Notes: generated by a model from the sequence alone, not told the origin. Positions 36,804 through 49,927 are shown, counted from the first letter of the stretch. The stretch is DNA of 64,000 nucleotides from Straminergon stramineum (GCA_963920665.1 OY987270.1:18874019-18938018), one strand, 5' to 3'. Numbers and translations: made by a program.

Positions 36804-37378
36804 CCTCTAAAAGACCGAGGCACATTTCAAGCAAAAATTGTCAAAAACTACCACTTTTTAGGGCAGCAAGAAAAAAATGATAAAAAATGTTTTTTTTTAT
36901 AAATTTGTACAAATTTGTACTAGACTTCTTTGGGAACATGTGGAAAAAAATTTAGAAACTTCGACCACATGGATTGAAAGATTATAATATTTGAAGTTGC
37001 ATGAAAAAGTTTTTTTCTAACCTTGCCCGATAGGGCTTCCAAACTTCAACTCCTTCTCGAATGAGATTCTTATACTAAACATGGTTATTTTTTTGACATT
37101 TGCATCTTATATCATGTAAGCTACACACCCACCAAATTTCAAAATCAAAGGAAGAGTTTTGCACATGCTACTCGAAGTTGCCCGAGTTGCCCACAAAATT
37201 TAGGGCATCATAACTTTTGATCTGGGTACACGGTTTCAAAAAAAATTAGATTTTCAAGAAGGGGGGACATAGTTACACATTATGTCCAAATTTCATGAAC
37301 ATCCAACCAAAAATGACTTTGTAGGAACCTACACAAGATTTCTTGCGTATGTTGAATGGACACTTGGTCCTTTAGGGG
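36804..37378. mobile_element. TTAA-flanked element, family 2, opposite orientation
   Basis: A 575-bp element with TTAA at 36,800-36,803 and 37,379-37,382, left end CCTCTAAAAGACC and right end GGTCCTTTAGGGG. It matches the 3,526-4,085 element in reverse complement, including GATTGAAAGATTATAATATT. Immediately to the left, CTCCTTGGGCCTGGAGGGG abuts the same TTAA and looks like the right end of a second, decayed element sharing that target. Confidence 0.78.
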
Positions 37379-37382
37379 TTAA

Positions 37383-37972
37383 ATATGTTGGTCAACAAAT
37401 CAGTAGACTTGGAGGATTGAAAATCTGCATATGATCTACTCCAAAGTGCTACAGATGCATGACACCCCATTTCAACCATTCCTCCTTTTAGGTTGAGGTG
37501 AGGCTGAAGCCATGAAGTGATGGATTGTTCGTATGGAGTTGGGCAGGTCCTCCAACATAGGATTTCTGGAGGAATGAAACTAATTCTTGTGCCTTGAAAA
37601 TGTTATAATTTGGATGAGCCTTGATTTACACAAATGGAAGTGCAGAAAACTTTCATAAATGGGCACTTCCTCAGCCAACATGTGAAAATATACACAAGAA
37701 GGATTTCAAAACAGGGACTAGACACCGTTTATTGTACAATTTGCTCATTGAATCTTATTACCTTAACCTCAAAATGCTCAAGGAGCTCAAGCCAGGAGTC
37801 TGAGGAGCCCAATTTAGGGTTTTTGAAAACTTGGGCACATTCTATTTACTTCATATTCTGAATTTTTTGCTTTCAATTATCAGGATAGTTTCTACTCATC
37901 ATACTCTACACATGAAGCTTCAGCGCATGTCATTCCATTGAGTATTGCAAAAGTAATACATTTTTTTGGTTT
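37383..37972. other. Anonymous sequence before block B
   Basis: No gene was recognised. The 60- and 75-aa overlapping plus-strand frames (37,621-37,861) have no identifiable features. Part of this stretch may belong to the duplication, its partner being outside the window. Confidence 0.4.
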
Positions 37973-40486
37973 CAATGTCAAAGCTGTCAACCAAAAATTA
38001 ATCCTGCAAATAAATAAATAAATTTTGATTCAATTTTGACTTATGATATGAAAGTTCTGAAGAGTTCTATTTTGCATGCAATGAAGGCAAAAAGCAAATG
38101 AAATCAGTTATTGTACACAATTTTTTAAATAATAACAATGGCATGGAATACATGTTGCTTACTTCAACATTCTCTCCATTGGGATGGACAAAAAACTCTA
38201 TATTCTTGTCAAAATTATTAGCAATTTTGTTTTTTTCTTTCATCAAGTACTTCCTTCTAGTACATGGACTTCATCAATTTCTTAAAGATGAATATGAATG
38301 TTTTATATTTAAATATTTTTCATTTATTATCAACCCATTTTGAAACACATTGGCTAAATTACCCAAGTTATAGGACATACATGTTTTTCCCTTAAAATGT
38401 TGAAAGCTGAAACCACTTGGAGGAAAGGTTTCCAAAACTTGTTTTTTGAGGTTTATGCACATTGATCTTGCAATTGATAGGGGTTTTCACTCTAAAATTT
38501 TGAGAGAATGTATTTGAATAATTTCATTAAAAGATCCTGCAATTGGATATTTTAGAAAATAAATATTGATGAATATCATAGCTTTGCTTTGAATATGAGT
38601 TAATTGAAACAATTTGGGGTCTCACCGCCTAAATTTAGGGTTCAGGGGTTCATTTGCACTAGACATTAAGAGTGGCAATAGTAAAGATCATTGGGAATAC
38701 ATTTTAGGACACCATTGGACTAGATTCATTATGCTAGAATGAGTTTGCGAGTGGACAATGAATAGTGTCAACACTAAAGGAAGGTAAATATAATATCTCC
38801 CATAATATACATCAATAATGGTGGGTGTAGATCAATTTGGATAAAAACAAGTGTGTGTATGTATATATATACTTGCAAGGAGAGGCTCTAATACTATTGC
38901 AAAGCTTTCATCCTCCCTTCATTCCAAAGCCAATACAAGAACATCTAGACATATTTATGCCTTGCTTTCAAGAAAATCATCCTTGTTTTGCTATACTAAT
39001 AGGCATGTGAGTTTCTATGATGACATGCATGTAAGTTTTGCACTAGGAAACAGATGGATCAAGTAAAGCAACAAACAAAAAATCCACAACACAAATTTTT
39101 GAGTTGGCATCAATGTGAATTAGGAAATGGAAATAGGAGAATCTGTGATAATCTCCTTATGAGTGTATAGTGACAATTTGAAGCACTTGCTTGGTTTGCT
39201 TGTTCATAAGTTATTTCTTCTTGGTGGCTTATGTCGTAAACTTGCACGTATTTGTTGAGTGCCATCCTCAATTGATATCTAGAATTGTGACAAAGATACT
39301 AGAACTCAACATGGACTACATGATGGAAAAGGTAGACAATTATTGCCCTTTTGAGCTCATAATTGTCCCCTGTCTTTTGAGTGGATAGTCACTCATAATG
39401 GACAATTCAATTAGTGAATTGTTTATTTGTATTACACCCCACCTCTAAAGGTGATTTATTTATTCATATTACTTGTTAAGAATTAACCCCTCCCACACAA
39501 ATACTAATAATTTTCAGAAGTAGTATGGCCACCCATCAATATGGGATATATTAGTATATTTTATATTTGTATTATGTATGGATACAAATGTATTCCGTTT
39601 GTATATTTGTATCTCATATCTCACTTTGTATTTTGTATTTGTATCCATATTCTATACACATATATATACCCTTAGGGTATCCATATTCCATAATATCCAT
39701 ATCCATATTATATTATTTTTCAAGATCAACGGCTCTTGATTTTTAGAAAGAGACGGGGGTGCATTAATTGTAACCATGAGGGCAGATGCATCATCTCAAG
39801 AGATAGTCATGGTGAGAAATTGTGGCCTTTTTAGAAAACCATGCATGAAAATTTCGATGGGGTACACATGTCATTCAGCCATTGGTAGTTAAATGTTACC
39901 AAAAAATTGAGAGGAATACACATGTCACTTTGCCATCGGTTGAGAAAACAAGGTGTGTGCTTGTGACATACAAACACCACACCACACTTGTATTTCTCTA
40001 ACATCAGTATGACCTACAAATGATATGCATTAGAGGAGATTTGAGGGCATTAAGAGACTATTTGAGGCCCATTCCCTATGTTGTGAACTAACCACTGCTG
40101 TCCAAAATAAAAATAATACTTAAAATCCTTAAAATATTATTATCTCGCATGTCTCGACCATGTTTGACTGCTTATGTGGAAAAGTTCCCACAGTTTGAAA
40201 ACTCATGGTCTTCCGAAGACCCCCAAAATCCTCTAATGGGATATCTAAAATTTGTTTGCCGTACATATATTTATATAATTTGCATGTATCTATACATATC
40301 CCATAGGTATCCCATATGCATTCCACATACCATCCATATTCCATATTTGCATTTGTATCCATATTCCATATTCTATTTTGTATCCTAAAGCACCAATGGA
40401 CAAGATTGTTTCTCATAATGGCGATCAATGGCGATGGTTTACTTTTATAATTGGAGATCAAAGACATTGGAGAGGGGGGAATTGAA

Positions 40487-41257
40487 CCCCTAAAGGACCA
40501 TTTGTCCCTTAGGGGGACAACATGGATTTTAGGCAAGTACCTATGGTCTCAATTTTTGTTATGATTTTTGAATTTTTTTTGAAGATAGAGAAACTAATTA
40601 TCTTTGTGGAAATATAAATTTCTTTTCAATAGATGCTTGGTAACAAAAGTTATGCTCAAAATTGGGGAGACTCGGCAACAAAAAAAATTGGAAAAATTTG
40701 AAGTTTTTTCAAAAAATAATTTTTTCTCATAGATCATACTTTTTGCATGGAAAGCTTTGTCGGGAAATCTAAGCATCTTCTTGAAAAAAATAACTGGTAG
40801 GGTTTATTTCTAAATGCAATTCTTAGAATTAAAAAAAAAAGGGTTATATGGTTTAGTTTGTTTGATAAAACAATCTCACTACTAGGATTAGTGCATTTTA
40901 ATTCCATCTTTGAGACATTAATAATTTAGATTTCCCTTCTATCTCGTACCTACTTCTACTTAATATTTTTTTAAAGAATGGATATTAATTTTTGTGTTCT
41001 TGGATTTTTTTTCCTAGACTCTCAACCCAATTCCCCACTATAAAGATTTAAACTTCAAAACTCTGTACTGCCAAAAATTTCAATTAAGAAGGTTCAAAGT
41101 CAAATAATATAATTCCACACAATCTCATACTAGTTAGGTGTAAGATCCTATGATAAGATGTGCAAGGAAATACAATTTTCAATTTTTTTACTCATAGCAA
41201 TAGAAATGGTAGATTTGAGTGTTCTTTTGGCTAAAAAAGGCCTCCGTCCTTTAGGGG
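40487..41257. mobile_element. TTAA-type element, family 1, block B copy
   Basis: Partner of 2,516-3,286. The left flank here is TGAA rather than TTAA, and an extra segment of about 33 bp (GGAGATCAAAGACATTGG...) precedes it compared with block A. The right flank TTAA (41,258-41,261) is intact. Confidence 0.8.
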
Positions 41258-41496
41258 TTAAAAACAATTAAATTGACAACTTTGGATTATTCCAAAGGAA
41301 GGGGGTGGAGAGAAATTGAAACATGAACACATATTTGCCACTTTTGACCTCATTGTCATTTTCATTGTGGCTTGAAGAATGGGAGGCTTAAGAGCAAAAT
41401 TTACCAAAAACATCAATTTCCATTAAATTGGTTGTATTCTATGTGTCATTTTCACATCTTACATCAACTTGTTATGTTGATAGATGTGCAAATTAA

Positions 41497-42056
41497 CCCC
41501 TAAAGGACAATTGTCCATTGAACGAACAATTGAAATCTGGGTAGGTTCCTATGAAGTCAATTTTGGTTAGATGTTCACAAATTTTTGACACAAGGTGTAA
41601 ACATGTACCCCCTAAGTGAGTATACAATTTTTTTTTTATTAGATGCCTGGATCGAAAGTTATGCTGCCCCAAACTCTTTTTTAATTGGGCAGCTTTTGCA
41701 AAACTCCTCCTTTACTTCTGAAATTTCACAAGTATGTAATTTACATGATTTCAGATACAAATGTAAAAAAAATAACCATGTATAGTGTAGAGATCTCATT
41801 TTCATAGGAGTTAAAGTTTGTTGGCCCTCTCGAGCACGGTCAAAAAAAAATTTCTTCTAACTTCGAACATTATAATCTTTCAATCCATGTGGTCAAAGTT
41901 TCTGAAAAATTTTCCACATATTCCCATAGTAGTCTAGTACAAATTTGTACGGTTGAATTTTGAAAAAATACTTTTTTTTTTCATTTGTTTCTCACTGCTC
42001 TAAGAAGTGGTAGTTTTTCACAATTTGTGCCCAAAATGTGCCTTGTCCTTTAGGGG
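41497..42056. mobile_element. TTAA-flanked element, family 2, block B copy
   Basis: Partner of 3,526-4,085 with the same length (560 bp) and intact TTAA on both sides (41,493-41,496 and 42,057-42,060). Confidence 0.82.
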
Positions 42057-42201
42057 TTAATATACAAATAACATTTCATCCACAACATTGAGCACAACTT
42101 ATTCTAACCCTATCCTCTCCCAACTCTCTAAATTATTCAATTCCTTCCTTTCTTGAAGATTCATTGTGCCATTTTTAATTAATGGAATTGCATTAATTTA
42201 A

Positions 42202-42792
42202 CCCTTACATGTCCAAAGTCTTCTCCAAAATTGATGATTTGAAAACCCCCATTATAAAGTGCTATTTGGAAGAATATTTTGGAACTGGTAAACAAATAAA
42301 AGTTGTAGATTTGAAGTTGTAAGTTACATTCCATCCATATAGTTAGATTCTCCAATGCTATAACCAACATTCATTTATAAATTTTGAAAGGGAAATTTCA
42401 AAATTCCTTCAAAATTCAATTTTGAGCAAAATATTACTTAGTATCATTTTTCTAGTAAAATTTGTTGGAATGGATAAGAAATGAGGTTCCCTTGAGATGG
42501 TGAGTTTTTGAAATTTTTGTGTTCTTCAAATCTATAACCGCATTTTTGCAAATCCAATTTTGAACTAGAATTGATGCAATTTTGTCTTGGTCAATCACTT
42601 GACGTATTTCTACATTTGCAACTTCAGAAAAATATGTATTCTAAAAACATCAAATCCAACCATTAGGTTGGACAACAACTTGATAAAGTCTCTCCACAAA
42701 TTAGGATAACTTTCATCCAAGCAGTGTCGAGGATAAAACTTGACTTTCAATTTGTTCATTGTCTAAAAAGTGGATGTCGAAGCACTTAACAG
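42202..42792. mobile_element. TTAA-flanked element, family 3 short form, block B copy
   Basis: Partner of 4,225-4,822, with TTAA at 42,198-42,201 and 42,793-42,796. Just right of it, block B has a short extra AAGCTTTTTGATTGATC segment relative to block A. Confidence 0.65.
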
Positions 42793-43134
42793 TTAACATC
42801 ATTGCTGTTAAAACGTTCAATTCCAATTTAATTAATCACGAAAGCTTTTTGATTGATCAGATTAGAAAGCTGACAATTTAAGTTCAGAATGAGGAGAAAA
42901 ATTATGAATTACATAAGCTGGGAACTCGGAGGCTCCACACAATGCACACAATGCACTAGGCTATGCAAACTAGCAATCTTGATCTGTTTCCTAATGACTT
43001 TCTTTCTACTTTGTGAAGATCATTAGTTGTAAGACCCCCATCATGTAATATACCCACTGCAAACATTTTTCACACCAAATGACTATGAAAGTGCTCAAGT
43101 ACAATTGAAAAGTCTGAATCAAACTGATGAAATG

Positions 43135-43325
43135 ATCTTTGGCTCCAGACATGGCAAAGCCATGACCTGGAACCTGAAGAAACCTACATGTGGTTTCTTT
43201 GTGTAAGTTTAGCTTCTATTTTTTTGAGGTGTTGTTCTTGTTGTCTCCTCCAGGGTTTATGCCCTTGGGTTTCCGCCGTTTGTTCTTGGTTCACTCTTAG
43301 AATAAACTTTGGGTTTCAAAAAAAA
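43135..43325 (+). mobile_element. 5'-truncated retroposon, block B copy
   Basis: Same insertion as 5,139-5,328, with the 10-bp duplication TGATGAAATG at 43,125-43,134 and 43,326-43,335 and the GGGTTTCAAAAAAA tail. Confidence 0.75.
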
Positions 43326-43468
43326 TGATGAAATGCTTTCTCTTGAAATGGCAAAAATTGTTTTCATTTCTTGAGCAGAAAGAAAATGCACCAAAGCTCT
43401 AAGGTAATCAAATTGTTGACCTTGATACCTTATATGATTGTGGTTTGTACACTATATTCATTTATAAT

Positions 43469-43640
43469 TTTAGTGTATGCTACGAAATGAACTCATTTAT
43501 GGTTATAACTTTTTACCAAAAAAAATGAGTATTTTATTTATGTTGAATAATCATGTGCTATTCATGGTGAAGAATCATCACAAATATTCTTGTTAAAAAA
43601 TTATAACCATATATAAATTCATTTCATAGCATGCACTAAT
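43469..43640. mobile_element. Small inverted-repeat element, block B copy
   Basis: Partner of 5,473-5,643 with the same long terminal inverted repeats. Confidence 0.7.
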
Positions 43641-43699
43641 ATAGGGCAAATGAATTTGGTCAAGGAATCAAAGGAGGTATTGTCTTACAACTAAATTTC

Positions 43700-43710
43700 A
43701 AAATAGGAAG
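43700..43710. other. Empty site of the CACTA-type insertion
   Basis: Reads AAAATAGGAAG without interruption. The 5,709-11,051 element of block A sits between the ATA and GGAAG here. It shows that block B keeps the pre-insertion sequence, with no excision footprint. Confidence 0.9.
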
Positions 43711-45259
43711 TACATATATTTTCTACCAAAACTTGTCAATTGGTTTTTATTTTTATTTTGCTTAGTGTGATATTGGATTACTAGCAATAGTAGTAACGTT
43801 TATTCTTCACATGGAAATTGTTACTATATTCGAAAGACTATTTGAAATTCACATTTGGAATTCCATTCAATAGAAGAATTCCATCTTGTAGAGAAAAGTA
43901 CAAGATCTATTACACTTCATCACTATCAAGAGCTTAGAAGCTTAAAAAAAACCACCAAGTATTTCCATTTTGTAGTCTCATTGGGTTTTGAGGGCATTAT
44001 TTTTGGACATAATAGAGGATAGCCAATTGTTAGGATCAAACTTCACTAAGAGTGATGTTCCTAGGATCTCAATAATACCATTCAAAACACCAAGGGTAAA
44101 CTAGTTGCATTGTTTTGAAAATGAAATTGGCTAGTGGAGGGTTTGGGAAGGTGGGTCTTGTTTTTAGTAGAAGTGAATTAGATCCAATATTTGTGCAAAT
44201 GAAATTGGTGGAAAAAGACTCAAGATTATATTGGTGTTTTCATGTCTGACGATAGAACCCTAACAATATACATGCATATTTAACATTTTTGGACTTCAAC
44301 GAACTATCAATGGTGTCTTCCCAATCCAAACTTAACCCCTCAAGGTCCAAGAGGTTTGTGGATAACACAAATTTTTTAGAAATATAAATTCCATAACATA
44401 ATTGAAGTTTGCATCAAACAAAACATTCGGAACTCTTAACTCATGGATTTTTTTGCACTCCTTAAAATGTAAGGTGGTCCTCTAACAAAAAGCAAGTGCT
44501 AAAAGTAGTAATTAGTTAAAATCTTAACCATTAGTCTAGCTCAATATTAGAAAAAAGGAGTATCCTTTTCTTTCAAGGTAAAGGAGAAGGTTGTCAAAGA
44601 CATGGTAAAGAATGCGGGGAAGGAGACAATGGTATGCATTAAGATTAGAAAGAATCCATACCAAAATTTTACAACTATTTATAGAATTCCTTCAACTTAG
44701 TTTTGAAGATTTCACTTCAAAATTTCATCAATGAATTAGAAATATCTCTCTTCAACCTTTGAATGTTTTAATGATTGGTGAAAATTGAGGATTCAATTGA
44801 TTTAGGAAATAAGGCATAAAAAATAACAATGTGAACACTAGTACCCTCTCCAAATAGTAAGCTTTCCAACATTATGAAAATACTAAACACTTTGTGCTAA
44901 TTTTTTTATAGTTCATTCTACCATAGCAACTTTAGTTTTGAATATACAAATTGAAAGACAATGCAATTGAATTCCTATAGAAAAAAAATTCCATCCAAAA
45001 GCATTGCTTGAAGTCATGAAACAACCATAAAATAGTTGATTGGGCAATTAAAGGTTGCCTTGGTTGTTTCTAGACAAGAACACAATGCTTCACTCACATT
45101 CTAGAAAAAAGAATTGCATTCAATAGTTCATACCAAAGAAGACATATCTAATAACACCCAAGTTGAATGCTCTCCCAACATTGAAATAAATCATTTAAAG
45201 GAAAGATGGGTAGGGCACCCTACAAATGAATCCTCATAAAATCCAATACACTTGTCAAA
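43711..45259. other. Intergenic DNA downstream of ankyrin gene B
   Basis: Collinear with 11,055-12,607. It has the same TTAA-CCCCTCAAGGTCC element end (about 44,333). No gene was seen. Confidence 0.5.
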
Positions 45260-46978
45260 TTAGTATAAACGAAGTGTTTCTCTTTTCTTTTCTACATTAT
45301 CCTCCACCATACTTTTGAATAGAAATCCTAAACTAACCACACACACCAAGCCTCCAAAAATGGTGGGAACTATCATGTACCATTGAAACCTTAATGTTGG
45401 TGTCAAGACTATACTCCCTGCTATTCCAAAGGCTATTAGGACAAATAACACCGAACATGCCAAAAGAAAGCATGTAACCAACAAGTTTTGGTGAAGTTTC
45501 ACTACAATGGTCTTGATAAACATTCGACGCCTTGGCAATACACTTCGAGCACCAAACACCACCGTTCCAATGGCAAAGTAAAATGAGAGGGCATTGAATA
45601 CCCAAAACACCCGTAAGGATACATTGTCTTGAACATTGACAAAGTTGATGTTTGAGCTTGAAGGAGCAAGATCTAAATAAGGAGTAGTATAGCCCAATGG
45701 CGGTTGAAGCCACGAAGCAAATGTAACACTAGCAATGAGGGCAGCACCGACAAGAATGGCATTGGCAGCATCCACATAGACTTGGCGATCTCTATAAAGA
45801 GTTTCAACGTATCGACTCACATCATCACACTCCATAAGTGTTCTCTTGATATGCTCATGCCCATAGTCAAATGCAATTTGGATTGCAGTTTGACCATTGC
45901 ATTCTTCCATGAGTTTTATCTTTTCTTTGTTTCGTAACAATTCTTTCACCACCTCTGTATGACCTTCAACCACAGCTACAAAGAATGGAGAATATCCTTT
46001 TGAATTCTTGGCATTTGCATCAACATCATGGTCTCGAAGAAGTTTCACAATGTCCATCATGCTGTTTGTTTCACGGTAACCCTCAATAGCTAAATGAAGA
46101 GCATTATTGTTCCCCTTGTCCTTGACATGAACATCAGCACCTGCTACTATTAGTCCATTGGATATGTCAACCCTTCCATTACTTGCTGAAATGAGAAGTG
46201 GACTGCGGCTCTTTTCATCTAAAGCTTCTACATCTACATTTTGCTCCAAAAGAAGTGATATGATGTTCATAGCTCCTTCCTTTGCTGCACAATGAAGAGG
46301 AGTATATCCAAATTGATTGCGCAAGTTCACATCTGCCTTTTCTTTTAGAAGATATTCCACAACATTTGTAGCTCCTTGCATTGTTGCATGATGTAAGGTT
46401 GTGTTCGCTTTTCTATCACACATATTGACATTGTTAGCTAGAATTGTTTTGAGGATGCCAAACATGGAATCCTTATAATGTACCATGTAGTAGAGAATGC
46501 TCGGATTCGAATTTGCCCAAATGCCAACATGAGCTTTGTGCTCAAGAAGGTCTTCCACTATGTCGCAATTTCCGCCAATGATGGAATAGTGGAAGGCTGT
46601 GTTATTGCCAAGAAATGTGAAAGCATTGATGTCCACCTTCCCTGATGTCAAGATATATCGTACCACTGCTCTATCACCCATCAATACAGCCCAATGGAGA
46701 GGACTTGTTCCTTGTAACAAGTTAAAAGGGTGCTTGGCATTACCAAGAAAGCCTTCAATATCTACCCATGGATCATTATTCAATGCCTTCACAACTTTGG
46801 CAATGAATTCGAAAAATGAGGCATCAAAAGATTTTGTAAGCCCCGATACCTTACGAAATATGCTTTCAAAATTCGTAAGGTGCTCTTCGAAAGTTAGGGA
46901 TACCCAAGCACAAGCCAATGGTCCTCCACTACTACCCGCCCTACTAGAACTTCCGATGCTTGATCCAACACGTGTCAT
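45260..46978 (-). CDS. Ankyrin-repeat PGG-domain membrane protein (ACD6-like), copy B
   Basis: Predicted 572 residues, the same length as copy A, starting MTRVGSSIGSSSRAG at 46,978 just inside a conserved 3' splice site. It has about nine ankyrin repeats (about 91-382), then a PGG-type region (394-560) with PPLGY and four hydrophobic segments. Against copy A, about 11 of the last 178 residues differ, but by my hand count about 55 of some 236 differ across the first seven ankyrin repeats. The second and third repeats are the most altered (FTFLGNNTAFHYS against STKFLDRTALHYS). The frame is intact, so both copies are probably functional. A membrane-anchored defence-signalling role is inferred from the family. 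Confidence 0.92.
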   Translation of the reverse strand: MTRVGSSIGSSSRAGSSGGPLACAWVSLTFEEHLTNFESIFRKVSGLTKSFDASFFEFIAKVVKALNNDPWVDIEGFLGNAKHPFNLLQGTSPLHWAVLMGDRAVVRYILTSGKVDINAFTFLGNNTAFHYSIIGGNCDIVEDLLEHKAHVGIWANSNPSILYYMVHYKDSMFGILKTILANNVNMCDRKANTTLHHATMQGATNVVEYLLKEKADVNLRNQFGYTPLHCAAKEGAMNIISLLLEQNVDVEALDEKSRSPLLISASNGRVDISNGLIVAGADVHVKDKGNNNALHLAIEGYRETNSMMDIVKLLRDHDVDANAKNSKGYSPFFVAVVEGHTEVVKELLRNKEKIKLMEECNGQTAIQIAFDYGHEHIKRTLMECDDVSRYVETLYRDRQVYVDAANAILVGAALIASVTFASWLQPPLGYTTPYLDLAPSSSNINFVNVQDNVSLRVFWVFNALSFYFAIGTVVFGARSVLPRRRMFIKTIVVKLHQNLLVTCFLLACSVLFVLIAFGIAGSIVLTPTLRFQWYMIVPTIFGGLVCVVSLGFLFKSMVEDNVEKKRETLRLY

Positions 46979-46995
46979 CTTCTTTAGCAAATCTT

Positions 46996-47977
46996 CTACA
47001 CACAAAAAAAAATTCAATGAAACTCTAGTCCCATGATACAAAATAACCTTTATTGCAATGGCCGAATATGAATGTCTCATGCCTACTTGGTGCTTTCATG
47101 CTATGGGTACTCCAATGGTCTTGGAACTTTCATTGCATTTCTAATGCACATTGTGCACATAGAGAAATTATTACTATAATGATCATTTTGAAATACATTT
47201 TGTCATGAATATTTACAAATTTGATAACATCAAAATTGATTTATAGAATTCTAATGTAAGCATAAGCTATAATTTTTCTAAAAAAATTGAAAAAAAATTC
47301 ATTGCAAAGATTTAGAAGTTTAGAAATCCTCTTTCCAAATTTTTTGCAAATAATGTCCATACAAAAGCTAAAAGTGAATTAAATCACAAATAAATAGGAA
47401 AAATGTGGACAAAGTGAAATTCTTTCACTTGGACTTGACATTACTAGATTACTTTGAGGTCTAATTATTTAAAATTCTAAACATAGAATCACATCACCAA
47501 AATTGATGTTTGAAATTTTTGCATGTTTTAATTATGTAAAAAAAGATTTATAATCAATTTAGAATTTTGAGTTGAAAAAGATGTTTAATTTTCCTTTAGC
47601 CATAGATGAACAAATTTATACACAAAATTACAAAAAACAAGTCTGATTCATATTACCTTCATTTTTTTAGTAAATGTTACACACCATAAAAAGGACTCCA
47701 TTGGTAGGTTTCCTAGTTCCAAAGTTAACCAAATTTGAAAACCATATAGAAATCAACACCTCTATAGAGGATCCAAAAGGTATAACCATTCTATAAAGTC
47801 CATAATTCACGAAGAAGTGTTAAAGTTGCGAAAGTGTGAAATTGTCAATTTGTGTTTCTATTTTTGGAGTACCTCTAGCATGAAAACCAACACCCAGCAT
47901 CATTCATTGCTTCCGTGAAAAACGATCTCACCATTAGAAAACCACCAAAACAACTGCATTAAAGCCACCGTTCTCAC
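46996..47977 (-). other. Predicted 5' intron of ankyrin gene B
   Basis: Donor GCGAAG|GTGAGAA at 47,977 and acceptor GTGTGTAG at 46,996, at the same places as in copy A. Length 982 bp. Confidence 0.5.
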
Positions 47978-48480
47978 CTTCGCAAGGTCCACTTCCACAC
48001 GAACACAAAAAGAGCTCCTAAAGGCCACGATCCAATTACAGCCTCAGAATGAATATCGCAGCAGCCAACATGAAAGCTCCGCTCAAGTTCAGCACTAGTC
48101 CAAAACTCTCCACCAAGTGATAGGACCGTGAGTTTGTCTCCGATGGAAATCAATGTCTCTTAAAAGGCTCCAGCAACTTCTCCACAGATCCGACTCCTCA
48201 ATCAGCCAGACAACACGCGCGGTGCAAGGACTCACAACTCCACAGCAAGGGAAGGGAAGAATTAATTTCAAGGAAGTTGAACAGCTCCGCTCTGCACCTT
48301 CAAACGAAAACTCCTTCAGCAGCAAGATTACGACATCGAGCTAGGTCGAGAGCCAGCATGCTTCGATAACAAAGTGCCACTCCAGGTCTCATATGTACTA
48401 CCATTTACACCGCGCTCTTCACGAGACTCTTGCCTCTGGAAGGACGCGGAGGTCCTGTTTCGGACGCAGAGGCCTAAAAC
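47978..48480 (-). other. Predicted non-coding first exon of ankyrin gene B
   Basis: GC-richer segment aligned with 15,322-15,830. The minus-strand 76-aa frame at 48,095-48,325 is not preserved in copy A, supporting a non-coding reading. Confidence 0.45.
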
Positions 48481-48507
48481 AGGCCCATGTATGACAAAGA
48501 ATCTCTC

Positions 48508-48515
48508 TATTTAAA
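48508..48515 (-). promoter_or_regulatory. TATA-like box for ankyrin gene B
   Basis: Minus-strand TTTAAATA in the same context as 15,851-15,858. Confidence 0.4.
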
Positions 48516-48769
48516 ACACGAGTGCATATGTTCATCTTCGGAGTTTTTAGCGAAATACGGAGGAATTACACAGTAGTTTGACCCCAATCAGTTTAACAAC
48601 GGTGATTTTTCAAGTCGAGGATTCAGACTGTACCAAAACGGATGATTTTCACTGCGACCAGCCCGTTGTTTCAGGGTTCAGACATTGCATTTCCAGCTCA
48701 ACCTCCGAAGTTTTTGTACTACATCTTGATCAGATGCAGGCATTTGTTTCAAAATTACATCCATACAAA

Positions 48770-49900
48770 GTCTTAAAGTGAATAAATGACAAGTAAATAG
48801 AAAAAATGTGTATGAGGTGAATTATCTTAGACTTGGCCCTTACAATATTAGATTAGCTTTGGATCCATTGATTTGAAAAATCTAAATATAGACTCAAAGC
48901 ACCCAAAATAGTGTTTGGAATGTTTGCATGTTCAAATTATATAAAGAAAGATAAGAAACTAACTTTAAAATTTTGAGTTGAAAAAATGATCGATTTTCCT
49001 TCAACTACAGATGAGCGAGTTTGTAGCAAAAAGTTATGAAAACTGAGTTTAATTTCTTACTGCATTTATATGTTTAGTTAGTGTGACCACCAGGAAAGGA
49101 CTCCCTCAGTAGGTTCTTTAGTTCCAAAGTTATCAAGTTTTGGAACCCCTTAAAAATCAACACCTAAATATAGGATCCAAAAGGACGAACCATTGCATAA
49201 AGCCCATAAACAATTCACAAATCACAAAGAAGTGTCAAAGTTGCAAACTTGTGAAATAGTCATTTTGTGACTATTTTTGGAGTACCTGTAGCGTGAAACT
49301 TCTAGCATCATCCATTATTTTGTAGGAAAATGACCTCACGAGTAGAAAACCTTCAAACCAACTGCATTCAAGAAGCCATTATTCTCACCTTCCCAGTGTC
49401 CACTTCCACACGGACAGATGAAGAGCTCCAGAAGACCACGATCCAAACAAAGCCTCAGATTGAATATCGCAGCAGCAAGTATCAATGCTCCGCTGAAGTT
49501 CAGCACTCTCCTCCCAGTGACAGGACCTTGAGTTCGTCTCCGATGGGAACAAATGTCTCTTGTAAAAGCTCGAGTAGCTTCTCCACAGATCGACTCGTCA
49601 ATCAATCAGCCAGACAACACTCGCGGTGCAAGGCCTCTCAACAACTCCACAGCAAGGGAACAAAGAAAATGAAGATAACGAATTCCGCTGCGTACCTACA
49701 AATGAAAACTCCTCCGACAACAAGATTACGACAGCGAGATAGATCGAGAGCCAGCACGCTCAGAAAAAGAAGTGCTACTCATCGAGGTCGCATACTACCG
49801 TTTAAACCGGGCTCGACACTAGACTCTTGCCTCTTGGTATACACTGCAACTCTAGCCTAGCTGCTCAACTGGAGTATGCATTTAATTATGATCAGATGCA
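48770..49900 (-). repeat. Tandem duplicate of the promoter/first-exon module, copy B2
   Basis: Counterpart of 16,110-17,520. The donor GGGAAG|GTGAG is at 49,388. In this copy the exon-like part has long open frames on both strands (plus 49,330-49,860, 176 aa; minus 49,336-49,605, 89 aa). The minus frame would join the ankyrin coding exon in phase if spliced at the donor. The other three modules have stops in that frame, so coding is doubtful. Confidence 0.6.
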
Positions 49901-49927
49901 GAGATTTCTTTGGATTTCATCAGTTAT

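Noticed and set aside
49330..49860. 176-aa plus-strand open frame in module B2
   Set aside because: Not preserved in the three other copies of the module, no recognisable domain, and antisense to the inferred first exon.
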